This document shows, piece by piece, positions 25,694 to 33,274 of a stretch of DNA of 64,000 nucleotides (position 1 is the stretch's first letter; each line of letters begins with the position of its first letter). Below the pieces are notes generated by a model. It searched no databases, had not been told where the DNA came from, and saw nothing but the letters and a program-made list of their open reading frames with translations. Location of the stretch: NCBI RefSeq assembly GCF_900110735.1, contig NZ_FOET01000006.1, forward strand, positions 1-64,000. Reading direction: 5' to 3'. Origin of the DNA: Streptomyces radiopugnans (lineage in GTDB: Bacteria; Actinomycetota; Actinomycetes; Streptomycetales; Streptomycetaceae). The position numbers and the translations under genes were made by a program.

Positions 25694-26641
25694 TCAGCTG
25701 TGGAAGGGCAGTCCGGCGTCGGCGGCCGGTTCGAGGGCGTCGGGGTCGGGGGGCGGCAGCAGGGTGGCGCTGCCGTCGCCGACGGGCACGACACCCAGCT
25801 CCAGCAGCTCGGTCATGGCGGCGCTGCCCGCCATGTCGCGCACCTGGAGCTGGTAGCGGGCGGTGGTGCGGTAGGTGCCCCCGGCGTCGTCGCCGGTGCG
25901 CTGGAGGAAGCCGGAGTCGGCGAGGAAGGCGGCGGCCTTGGCGACGATCCCGGTGGTGGAGCCGGCCAGCCGGCGGGAGTCCTTGGTGGCCCCGGTGGCG
26001 CTGCGCCGGGTGTACACCCGCCAGGCGGCCTCCAGGCCGGGCGCGTCGCTGGCCGGGTCGGTGTTCTCGCCCTCCCGCTCGGCGCGCTCCTCCAGTCTCC
26101 GGCAGGCCTGGCGGACGAAGGCGTCCACTCCGTTGACGGAGATCCTGCCGACGTAGCCGTCGTCGGCCAGGTCCTCGGGGCGGGGGAAGGCCAGGGCGGC
26201 GATGGCCAGATGGGCCAGGCCGTGCAGGAATCGGTCGGTGGAGTCGGAGGTGGCGCGGCGGGCGTAGTCGCCCATGCGCACGGCGAAGACGGAGTCCTCG
26301 GCGGCGGTGACGGCCATTCCCGCGCGCGGGGAGACCTCCAGCACGACCAGCCCGAGGCCGGTGGCGACGGCGTCGGCGAGCCGGGCGAATGCGGGCTCCT
26401 CCCGGTAGCGGCGCAGCAGCTCCGCGTACTCGGCGTCACGGGCGGGCAGCAGCTTGGGCTGGAGGCCGAAGGAGACCAGCCGGGCGGCGTCGGCGGCGTC
26501 CGGCGGGGAGAGGGGGACCCTGCCGGGAGCGGCGGGAACGCCGGACCGTTCGCCGGGCTCCGCTCCGGGCCCGCCGTGTCCGCCCGGCCCCTCCTGCTCG
26601 TCGTGGACGCCGTAACCGGGGTACGGGCCGTACTCGTTCAA
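25694..26641 (-). CDS. KITE/MukE-like subunit of the SMC complex
   Basis: This 315-residue protein starts with a Gly/Pro/Tyr-rich tail (about 45 residues) and continues with a helical, winged-helix-rich body including GLVVLEVSPRAG and SVFAVRMGDYARR. Its place between the kleisin-like and SMC-like genes is that of MukE/MksE/JetB. The start is TTG at 26641: GGAGGTG lies 5 nt upstream, and the codon overlaps the preceding stop as TTGA, so it is probably translationally coupled. The family assignment is by gene order and general character, not by a specific motif. Confidence 0.75.
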   Translation of the reverse strand: MNEYGPYPGYGVHDEQEGPGGHGGPGAEPGERSGVPAAPGRVPLSPPDAADAARLVSFGLQPKLLPARDAEYAELLRRYREEPAFARLADAVATGLGLVVLEVSPRAGMAVTAAEDSVFAVRMGDYARRATSDSTDRFLHGLAHLAIAALAFPRPEDLADDGYVGRISVNGVDAFVRQACRRLEERAEREGENTDPASDAPGLEAAWRVYTRRSATGATKDSRRLAGSTTGIVAKAAAFLADSGFLQRTGDDAGGTYRTTARYQLQVRDMAGSAAMTELLELGVVPVGDGSATLLPPPDPDALEPAADAGLPFHS

Positions 26642-28161
26642 GATGCCACCTCCGTGCGGTCCGCCGCCATGCCCGCGGCGTCCAGCAGGGCCGTCCCCAC
26701 CACGAGGTCGGCGCCGCCGAACTCCGGGTCGTCCAGTTCCGTGCCGTCGTCCACGGCGAACAGCAGGCGCCGTTCGCCCTGCCGGTAGGCGGTGCCGACC
26801 GGCGGGCTGGCGGCGTGCACCGCCAGCAGGGCCACCAGGTAGGGCAGCTCCGGGTCGCGGCGGCGGGCCTCGGCCAGCAGGCCCGACAGCCGGCGCGGGG
26901 CGTCGGCGGGCAGCTCCAGCAGCTCCCGGGCGGCCTCCATCTGCTCCTCGCTGAACCGGCTGTCGTCGGGGGTGGCGACCAGATCCGGCTCGGGCATCTC
27001 GGCGCCCAGGTGCTCGCGGGGCGCGGGCGGGGTGAGCAGCATCTCGGTCAGGTCCCCCAGCCGTACGGCCGCCGGGGTGCGCAGCCCGGTGCCGCGGGCG
27101 AAGAAGGCGTCGGTGACCTTGGTGGCCCGCTCCACCGGCAGCGGCAGCACGGGGGCGAGCAGCTGCCCGTACAGGTCGAGGCCGGCGCCGGCGGCGGGCG
27201 GGGCGAACGCCTGCCGGTCCTGCTCGGCGCGGAAGAGCGGTCCGGCCTCCAGCAGCCGGGACTGGAGCTGGGTGTGGCGCCGGATGCAGTCCTTGACGAT
27301 GTCGACCAGTTCGGCGGCGCGCAGCTTGTGGCCGGGGTTCTTGTCGGCGGGGGCCTCGTCCCGCGCCCTGCGGATGTTGGTGAGGATCGCGTTCTCGTGG
27401 CGGTAGCGGTCGGCGACGTGGTCGAGCGCCTCGGCGATCATGTCGGGGACGGCGTTGAGCCAGTCGACCGCGCGGACGTTGCGCCGGGTGGCCTCCAGGG
27501 TGCGGCGCAGCGTCTCGGCGTACTGCACGGTGCGGTAGCGGGCCTGCTCGGCGGCGAGCTGGGCGTCGGCCAGGCGGCCCCGGCTGACCAGCACCTCCAG
27601 CTTGACCTCGGCGGCGATCTGCGCGCTGGTGACATCGGTGTCGAGGGCGCCGACCAGGACGTTGACCGCCTCGTCGGTGGTGCGCAGGTACACCCCTCCG
27701 CCCGGCCCCGGCACCTCCTCGATCAGCTTGAAGTCGTAGTCGCGCCGCACGTACTCGCCGTCGGGGCCGAAGGTGCCGTAGACGGCGCGGAACCCCCGGT
27801 CGACGCTGCCGACGTTGATCAGGTTCTCCAGGACCCAGCGGGCGACCCGCTCGTGCTCGGCGGCGGGCCGCCGCGGCGCCTGGGCCGCGACCCGCGGCAG
27901 CAGCCGGGCCACTATCTCCTCGTGGTCGGCGCCGGTGTCGAAGTCCATGTGCAGGGTGACCAGGTCGATGGCGGCCAGCGCCACCTCCGCCATCGAGTAC
28001 GTGCCGTACTCCCCGGCCAGGTTGGCCTTGCGCGCGTCCAGGTCGTGCAGGGGCGCGGTGCAGGCCAGCGCCCGCAGACGCCGGGCCAGGCCCTCGTCGG
28101 CGGCCGGGCCCGGTGCGGGCCGCGCGGCGCCGGGGGATGAGGCGGATACTGCTGTGGTCAC
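26638..28161 (-). CDS. Kleisin/MukF-like subunit of the SMC complex
   Basis: This protein of about 507 residues is the first gene of the SMC-like operon and has the size and position of MukF/MksF/JetA. It is mostly helical, with a conserved-looking core LRTTDEAVNVLVGALDTDV followed by long helices (KLEVLVSRGRLADAQLAAEQ). I chose the GTG at 28161 because a TAATCT box lies 7 nt upstream, suggesting a leaderless transcript; an alternative GTG at 28185 has no ribosome site either. Its stop overlaps the next start (TTGA). No nuclease gene (JetD/MksG) is adjacent. Confidence 0.75.
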   Translation of the reverse strand: MTTAVSASSPGAARPAPGPAADEGLARRLRALACTAPLHDLDARKANLAGEYGTYSMAEVALAAIDLVTLHMDFDTGADHEEIVARLLPRVAAQAPRRPAAEHERVARWVLENLINVGSVDRGFRAVYGTFGPDGEYVRRDYDFKLIEEVPGPGGGVYLRTTDEAVNVLVGALDTDVTSAQIAAEVKLEVLVSRGRLADAQLAAEQARYRTVQYAETLRRTLEATRRNVRAVDWLNAVPDMIAEALDHVADRYRHENAILTNIRRARDEAPADKNPGHKLRAAELVDIVKDCIRRHTQLQSRLLEAGPLFRAEQDRQAFAPPAAGAGLDLYGQLLAPVLPLPVERATKVTDAFFARGTGLRTPAAVRLGDLTEMLLTPPAPREHLGAEMPEPDLVATPDDSRFSEEQMEAARELLELPADAPRRLSGLLAEARRRDPELPYLVALLAVHAASPPVGTAYRQGERRLLFAVDDGTELDDPEFGGADLVVGTALLDAAGMAADRTEVAS

Positions 28162-28168
28162 ACGGCAC

Positions 28169-28174
28169 AGATTA
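28169..28174 (-). promoter_or_regulatory. -10 box for the kleisin-SMC operon (leaderless)
   Basis: TAATCT on the minus strand ends 7 nt before the GTG at 28161, so transcription would start at or next to the start codon. No convincing -35 is visible. A hairpin at 28229-28268 separates this from the gene upstream, which supports a separate promoter here. Confidence 0.45.
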
Positions 28175-28228
28175 GGCGCTGGCACTGACAGAGATCGAAA
28201 CGGCGGGAACGCGCCCGGCGGCGCGGGT

Positions 28229-28268
28229 CCCCGGGGCCGGTCCGGTACGCTCCGGGCCGGCCCCGGGG
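28229..28268. terminator. Hairpin between HEAT-like gene and SMC operon
   Basis: 17-bp arms (28229-28245 and 28252-28268) pair perfectly apart from one G-T, with a 6-nt loop. It lies just downstream of the leftward HEAT-like gene, so it would end that transcript before the kleisin gene. Confidence 0.75.
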
Positions 28269-28284
28269 GCCCGCGCCGGCCGGG

Positions 28285-29841
28285 TCAGCGGGCCGCCGCG
28301 CCGCCGGAGCCGAGCCGGCCGCGCACCGCGCTCTGCACGCCCTCCTCCTCGGCGGGATCGGCGGCCAGCCGCCGCAGCCGCTCGACGACCCGGGTGTCGC
28401 CGGTCGCGGCGTGGCGGGCGGCGATCTCGCGGGTGGACTCCTCGCAGTCCCACAGGCACTCGATGGCGAAGCCCGCCGCGAAGGCGGGGTCGGTGGCGGC
28501 CAGGGCGCGGGCGGCCCGGCCGCGCAGCTGGGAGGAGGCGGTCTCGCGGTAGACGTGCCGCAGGAGGGGGGCGGCGCGGTGCACGGCCAGCCGGCCGGCG
28601 CCGTCGACCAGCGGCCACAGGGCGTCGGAGTCGGGCCCCTCGGCGCGCACGGTGCGGCGCAGCGCGGCCAGCACCAGGGGGGCGTCCCGTTCCGCGCCGT
28701 GGCAGGCCAGCAGCGTGGCGGCCGCCGTGCCCAGGGGGTCCTCGCGCCGCGCCCAGCGGCGGGCGCGTTCGAGCGCGGCGGTGCCGCGCGTCCGGGAGAG
28801 GGCGTCCAGCGCGGCCCGGGCGACGGTGCCGGAGGGACCGCCCGCGAGGCCCGCGGGGTCGGCGGCCGGGTCCCCCGCGGCGGCCTCGATCAGGTCCAGT
28901 GCGGCCGGGTCGCCCCGCTCGGCGAGGTGGCGCAGGGCGACGGCGCGCGCGATGTCGGGGCCGGAGCGGGCGGCGTCGAGCAGTTCGGGGCGGTCGTCGG
29001 GCCCGGCGACGGCGGTCAGGCAGCGGGCCGCCGCGGCCTCGCGGTGCCGCGGGTCGGGGCCCGGAGCCGCCATGGGCACCGCGGACCCCGCCGACGCGGA
29101 GGCGAGCGGTCCGTCGGCGGCGGGGTGGGCGGTGGAGAGGAGTGGATCGCCTTCCTGGGCCCAGTCGAGCACCGCGCGCACGCTCCAGCCGGGGCGCGGC
29201 CCGGCCGGCCTCATCTGGCGCTGCCAGCGGCCGAAGGAGCCCTGCTCACGGGCGCGTCCGAGGCGTTCGCCCTGCTCGGGGCGGGCCGGGTCCTCGGCCC
29301 ACAGCCGCCAGGGCCTGGGCTCGAAGGCGTCGCGGACGGCCGCCGCCAGCTCGGCGTCGCCCTCGGGGGTGCGCGGGAAGCGCGCCAGGACGGCGGGGCC
29401 CAGCGGGCGCAGTCCGGCGTCGTCGTCGCGGACGGCCAGTTCGTCCAGGGCCCAGCGCCAGTTGGCGCCGCGCGAGGCGTAGCGGCGCAGCAGCAGCAGT
29501 GCGCCGCGGTCGCCGTAGGAGGCCAGGTGCCCGAGGACGGAGAGGGCCAGTCCGGTGCGCTCCTCACCGCCGTCGGTGAGGTCGTCGGGGCCGAACAGGT
29601 GCTCCTCGATGTCGTCGAGCCCGGCGTCCAGCTCCACGTGGAGCCGTGCGTAGTACAGGGAGCGGTGCTCGAGCCGCCAGTCGCGCCGGGGGTCACAGCG
29701 CAGGCAGTGGCTCAGCGCGGCGAGCGCTTCGGCACGCGGGGCCGCCAGAGCGTGCAGCGTGCCGTCGCCGCGGCCCCTCTGGAGGAGGCCGAGCAGCGTA
29801 CCGCTGGGCGCTATGTCGGAATCGACGGAATCGGCGAACAT
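28285..29841 (-). CDS. HEAT-repeat-like protein
   Basis: This 518-residue soluble, Ala/Arg/Leu-rich protein has repeated helix pairs typical of HEAT or ARM scaffolds, for example AVALRHLAERGDPAALDLIE, RAALDALSRTRGTAALERA and RGRAARALAATDPAFAAGF. No catalytic motif is seen. It precedes the SMC-like operon on the same strand, but a strong hairpin separates them. HEAT proteins are common partners of eukaryotic condensins, which makes the neighbourhood suggestive only. The ATG at 29841 has no ribosome site but a promoter ends right before it, so a leaderless mRNA is likely. Confidence 0.72.
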   Translation of the reverse strand: MFADSVDSDIAPSGTLLGLLQRGRGDGTLHALAAPRAEALAALSHCLRCDPRRDWRLEHRSLYYARLHVELDAGLDDIEEHLFGPDDLTDGGEERTGLALSVLGHLASYGDRGALLLLRRYASRGANWRWALDELAVRDDDAGLRPLGPAVLARFPRTPEGDAELAAAVRDAFEPRPWRLWAEDPARPEQGERLGRAREQGSFGRWQRQMRPAGPRPGWSVRAVLDWAQEGDPLLSTAHPAADGPLASASAGSAVPMAAPGPDPRHREAAAARCLTAVAGPDDRPELLDAARSGPDIARAVALRHLAERGDPAALDLIEAAAGDPAADPAGLAGGPSGTVARAALDALSRTRGTAALERARRWARREDPLGTAAATLLACHGAERDAPLVLAALRRTVRAEGPDSDALWPLVDGAGRLAVHRAAPLLRHVYRETASSQLRGRAARALAATDPAFAAGFAIECLWDCEESTREIAARHAATGDTRVVERLRRLAADPAEEEGVQSAVRGRLGSGGAAAR

Positions 29842-29847
29842 AAGGTC

Positions 29848-29877
29848 AGCATCCGGTGCGGGGTGAGGGACTGGCAA
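29848..29877 (-). promoter_or_regulatory. Candidate leaderless promoter of the HEAT-like gene
   Basis: On the minus strand TTGCCA (29872-29877) and GATGCT (29848-29853) are 18 nt apart, and the -10 ends 6 nt before the ATG at 29841. This explains the missing ribosome site. The rest of 29842-30105 holds no gene. Confidence 0.5.
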
Positions 29878-30105
29878 CGGGATTTCCGCTCTCCGGGGTT
29901 CCGGCCGGTCACCGCGGGTTCGTCCCCCGTTCGTCCCGGGTCCTCCCACGGGTTCCCGGCACCGTGCGGAAAGCGGTCACTCCGGCCGCCGAAGGATACC
30001 GGGACCAGGGCGCCGCGCCGAGTCCGCGCGCACGGGCGGTGCGGAGACGGCGGCCCCGGGCGTCCGCGGCCGCAGGACGGCCGGGTGCCCCGGGGCCCGC
30101 CGCCG

Positions 30106-31614
30106 CTACACCGCCGCCCCGCCCCCGGCCCGCCGGGGCGCGGGCACCGCGGCTGTCGCACCGGAGAAGCCGGGGGCCGCGGGGAGGGCGAGCGCGATCT
30201 CCTCGCGCAGGTCCTCGACCTTGGGGTACCCGGCGTACCGTCCGGTGAGCCGGTACATCTCCCGCAGCCGGTCCCAGGTGCGGTGGGAGGAGGTGTTGCC
30301 GATGGTGACCAGGGCCAGCCGCGCGTAGCGGTCCGCCTGCTCCGGGTCGTCGGCGATGAAGCAGGCGGAGGCGAGTGAGATGTAGTCGAGGATCTTCGAC
30401 CTCTCGCGGCCCTTCTCCCGCAGCCGCAGCGCCTCCTTGGCGTGCTTCTCGGCCGTCCTCGCCGCCGAGGGGTCGTGCTCGGCCAGGGTGCGGTACGCCA
30501 GCGCCTGCATCCCGTGCAGGTCGGCCTCGTCGAACAGCTGCATCCAGCTCGGCGGCGGTACGTCCCCCCGGTCGGAGACGAACAGGTCCTCGGCCCGGCC
30601 GAGGGTGCGCCGCATCGCCTGGCCGCGCCCCATGGAGGCGTGGGCCCACGCCTCGATGGTGTGGAGCATCGCGCGGGTGCGCGGCAGGGTCTCCTCGCCG
30701 CAGCCGGCCTTGGCCAGCTTCATCAGGTCCAGGGCCTCGTCGGGTCTGCCCAGGTGCACCATCTGGCGCGCGGCCCGGGAGACGGCCTCCCCGGCGCGAG
30801 GCCGGTCGCCGCCCTCGCGGGCCGCGTGCGCGGCGATGACGAAGTACTTCTGCGCGGTGGGCTCCAGGCCGACGTCGTGGGACATCCAGCCGGCGAGGAC
30901 CGCCAGGTTGGCCGCCACCCCCCACAGCCGCCGCTGGATGTGCGGCGGGTGGCGGTAGGCGAGCATGCCGCCCACCTCGTTGAGCTGGCCCACCACCGCC
31001 TTGCGCTGGAGACCGCCGCCGCGGGCCGCGTCCCAGGCGCGGAAGACCTCCACGGAGTGTTCCAGGGACTCGACCTCCTCCACGCCGACGGGTGCGGCCT
31101 CGTAGCGGTCGGAGGAGGCGGGGGCGGCGAGGGCGGAGCCGCCCGGCCGGGGGGCGCCCGCCGGAGCCGGATCGGTCCGGAGCCAGTCGTACAGGGCGCT
31201 GCTGAGCGCCGGTCCTGCGGTGAGCGCGGCGCCCGCGCCCACCAAGCCGCGTCGGTTGAGCATGAGGTCCATTCCCGTGAATTCGGTGAGGACCGCGGCG
31301 GTCTGTTCGGGGGCCCACGGCAGTCCGTGGACGGACTGCCGTCTCCCTGTCTGTCCAGACCGGCTGAACCCGAGGTCCTCGATGGTCACGACACGGCCGA
31401 GTCGCTCGGTGAACAGGGTCGCCAGCACCTTCGGCACCGGGTCGCGCGGGGTCTCCCCCATGTCGATCCAGCGCCTCACCCGGGAGGTGTCGGTCGCCAG
31501 CTGCGGGTGGCCCATGGCCGCCGCCTGCCGGTTCACGCGCCGGGCGAGTTCGCCCTTGGACCAGCCGGTGAGGCCGAAAAGGTCCGCGAGGCGGGTGTTG
31601 GGTCCCTTGGTCAC
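30106..31614 (-). CDS. NsdA-like TPR regulatory protein
   Basis: This 502-residue protein resembles the streptomycete NsdA family: a helix-turn-helix-like N-terminus ([20 protein letters not shown], then [19 protein letters not shown]) followed by a linker and TPR-like helices to the end. NsdA represses differentiation and antibiotic production in S. coelicolor; several paralogues exist per genome, so orthology is not claimed. The start is GTG at 31614 after GGGGGC. The C-terminal 20 residues are low-complexity Ala/Pro/Gly. It is divergent from the phosphotransferase gene across 245 bp with tandem repeats. Confidence 0.82.
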   Translation of the reverse strand: MTKGPNTRLADLFGLTGWSKGELARRVNRQAAAMGHPQLATDTSRVRRWIDMGETPRDPVPKVLATLFTERLGRVVTIEDLGFSRSGQTGRRQSVHGLPWAPEQTAAVLTEFTGMDLMLNRRGLVGAGAALTAGPALSSALYDWLRTDPAPAGAPRPGGSALAAPASSDRYEAAPVGVEEVESLEHSVEVFRAWDAARGGGLQRKAVVGQLNEVGGMLAYRHPPHIQRRLWGVAANLAVLAGWMSHDVGLEPTAQKYFVIAAHAAREGGDRPRAGEAVSRAARQMVHLGRPDEALDLMKLAKAGCGEETLPRTRAMLHTIEAWAHASMGRGQAMRRTLGRAEDLFVSDRGDVPPPSWMQLFDEADLHGMQALAYRTLAEHDPSAARTAEKHAKEALRLREKGRERSKILDYISLASACFIADDPEQADRYARLALVTIGNTSSHRTWDRLREMYRLTGRYAGYPKVEDLREEIALALPAAPGFSGATAAVPAPRRAGGGAAV

Positions 31615-31686
31615 GTCGTAGCCCCCAGGTTCTCGGCTGTGTCGACAGTAGCCCTCGCGGGCCGCCCCCGAAGGGGCGCGCGGGTA

Positions 31687-31716
31687 TTCGCCAGGGTTCG
31701 CCAGGGTCCGCCAGAT
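31687..31716. repeat. Three 10-bp tandem direct repeats in a divergent promoter region
   Basis: TTCGCCAGGG occurs twice head to tail (31687-31696 and 31697-31706), followed by a diverged third copy TCCGCCAGAT. One copy per helical turn suggests cooperative binding of a regulator. It lies between the NsdA-like gene and the phosphotransferase gene and could serve either. Confidence 0.6.
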
Positions 31717-31859
31717 GGTGTGCCACCCGTGCCCGGGTGTGCTGTAGGAACGCGCCACCCCGTCCGGTCGCCGGCTTCCGCATTCCCCAGGGTGCGGCAC
31801 GCCCCGGCCGGCCGGGTGGCGCGGCAATCCGTCGGCGCACGAAGGGATCCGGCTCGTCC

Positions 31860-32984
31860 ATGAATCCAACACCGTCTCCCGTGCCGGCCCCGGTCCGGCC
31901 GCGTCCGCGACCGCAGTACGGCACCGTCCTCCCCGAGCCGGTGCGCACACCGCCCGCGGTCGCCGGCCTGCCCCGGCCGCGCCGGGCGCCCGGCGCGGGG
32001 GTCCTGCCGGCCGCCGGGAGGCCGGAGCCGTCCGGCCCGCGGGACGGGCGGCTGCGCACCGCCATCGCCTCGGTGCACCGGGTCTGCCCGGAGTTCCAGC
32101 CGGTGCAGGTGCTGCGCCGGGGCGGGCGCTCGGTGCTGCTGGCGGGCACCGTCGGCCGCGGCGGCGCGGTCGCCAAGTGCCTGCTGGACCACTCGCCCGC
32201 GCGGGTCGAGCGGTTCCGGCACGAGATAGCGGTCTACCGCGCCTTCGTGCGCCAGCGGCCGCCGGTGCGGGTGCCCCGGCTCATCGCCGCCGACCCCGAC
32301 GGCTGCGTACTGGTCGCCGAGCGGGCTCCGGGCCGCCCGATGGCACTCCAGCGGCATCCGCTGGAACTCCCGTCGCCTGCCGACCTGCGCGCGGTGCTGG
32401 GCGCGGTGTGCCGGGTGAACGCCTGGCAGCCGCCCGCAGGCCTCTTCGGGGCTCCGGTCGACTACGGTGTGCGGATCGCCCGCTACCACGGGCTGGGACT
32501 GCTGACGGATCGTGACCTGGGCGATCTGCGGAAGCTGCTCCACGGCCTGGCACGCGGCGGCGGCCGCGCGCAGTTCTGCCACGGCGACGCCCTGCCGGTG
32601 AACGTGCTGCTCTCCCCGGCCGGTCCGGTGCTGCTGGACTGGGAGCACGCGGGCTGGTACCTGCCGGGCTACGACCTGGCCACCCTGTGGTCGGTGTTGG
32701 GCGACAGCCCGATGGCCCGCCGCCGCATCAGCCGGCTCGCCCAGGCCGGGGGCCGCGACGCGCGGGACGCCTTCCTGGTGAATCTGATGCTCGTCCTCAC
32801 CCGGGAGGTCCGTGCCTGCGAGACGGCCGTGCAGCGCGCCATGCGGGACCCGGGGCCGGCCCCGGGCAGCGACCGGACCGGCCTGCTGAGCACCGGCGAG
32901 GAGCAGCGGCTGCTGCTGCGCCGTCTGCACGACGACTGCGCGATGGTCCGGCGCGCGGTGCGGGCGGCGGTGGGCACACGCTGA
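31860..32984 (+). CDS. Aminoglycoside-phosphotransferase-like (APH fold) kinase
   Basis: This 374-residue cytosolic protein has a Pro-rich N-terminal tail of about 60 residues, then a protein-kinase-like fold: [20 protein letters not shown] supplies the ATP-binding Lys, [13 protein letters not shown] (His-Gly-Asp...Asn, near residue 240) is the catalytic loop, and LLDWEHAG gives the metal-binding Asp. The APH superfamily phosphorylates antibiotics, sugars or choline; the substrate here is unknown and resistance should not be assumed. The ribosome site AAGGGA is somewhat distant. A very strong terminator follows. Confidence 0.8.
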   Translation: MNPTPSPVPAPVRPRPRPQYGTVLPEPVRTPPAVAGLPRPRRAPGAGVLPAAGRPEPSGPRDGRLRTAIASVHRVCPEFQPVQVLRRGGRSVLLAGTVGRGGAVAKCLLDHSPARVERFRHEIAVYRAFVRQRPPVRVPRLIAADPDGCVLVAERAPGRPMALQRHPLELPSPADLRAVLGAVCRVNAWQPPAGLFGAPVDYGVRIARYHGLGLLTDRDLGDLRKLLHGLARGGGRAQFCHGDALPVNVLLSPAGPVLLDWEHAGWYLPGYDLATLWSVLGDSPMARRRISRLAQAGGRDARDAFLVNLMLVLTREVRACETAVQRAMRDPGPAPGSDRTGLLSTGEEQRLLLRRLHDDCAMVRRAVRAAVGTR

Positions 32985-32992
32985 CGGCCAGC

Positions 32993-33048
32993 CCCTGCGG
33001 CGCCCCGTCGCCGGGCCGCTCCCGGCCCGGCGACGGGGCGCCGCAGGG
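32993..33048. terminator. 26-bp perfect terminator hairpin
   Basis: Arms 32993-33018 and 33023-33048 are perfect complements over 26 bp with a CTCC loop, starting 8 bp after the phosphotransferase stop. It is one of the strongest hairpins in the window. Confidence 0.88.
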
Positions 33049-33145
33049 TGCTGCGGGGCGCCGCGGGGCGTCACCGGGCTGGACCTGTGACGCCGCGCAG
33101 GTCCGGGCCCATTCCGGGGTGAAGACTCCCCCGGATGGCCTCTGA

Positions 33146-33180
33146 CGTGCGAGAACCCTTCAGCTACGGGTTCTCGCACG
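33146..33180. repeat. 13-bp perfect inverted repeat upstream of amidase gene
   Basis: CGTGCGAGAACCC (33146-33158) and GGGTTCTCGCACG (33168-33180) flank a 9-nt loop. A strong terminator already lies 100 bp upstream, so this may be a second terminator, an operator or a 5' leader element for the amidase gene starting at 33275. Confidence 0.65.
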
Positions 33181-33274
33181 ATCGTTGACGGATCGCCGGC
33201 CGGCCGATACCCCTGTGGGCAGTCCCGTGCCGTGCCGCGCCGCGCCACCGCGGCGTACCCCTCAGGAGGCCGTC

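Noticed and set aside
21796..26136. A 1446-codon plus-strand open frame opposite the SMC-like gene
   Set aside because: It is Gly/Ala/Val low complexity caused by the coiled-coil gene on the other strand; no motif, no ribosome site.
19500..31700. A search for a JetD/MksG-type nuclease near the SMC operon
   Set aside because: The neighbouring genes are a serine hydrolase, a HEAT-like protein and an NsdA-like regulator; none shows a TOPRIM-type acidic motif.
31860..32984. An aminoglycoside resistance gene
   Set aside because: Only general APH-fold motifs are visible; the substrate cannot be inferred and there is no resistance or biosynthetic context.
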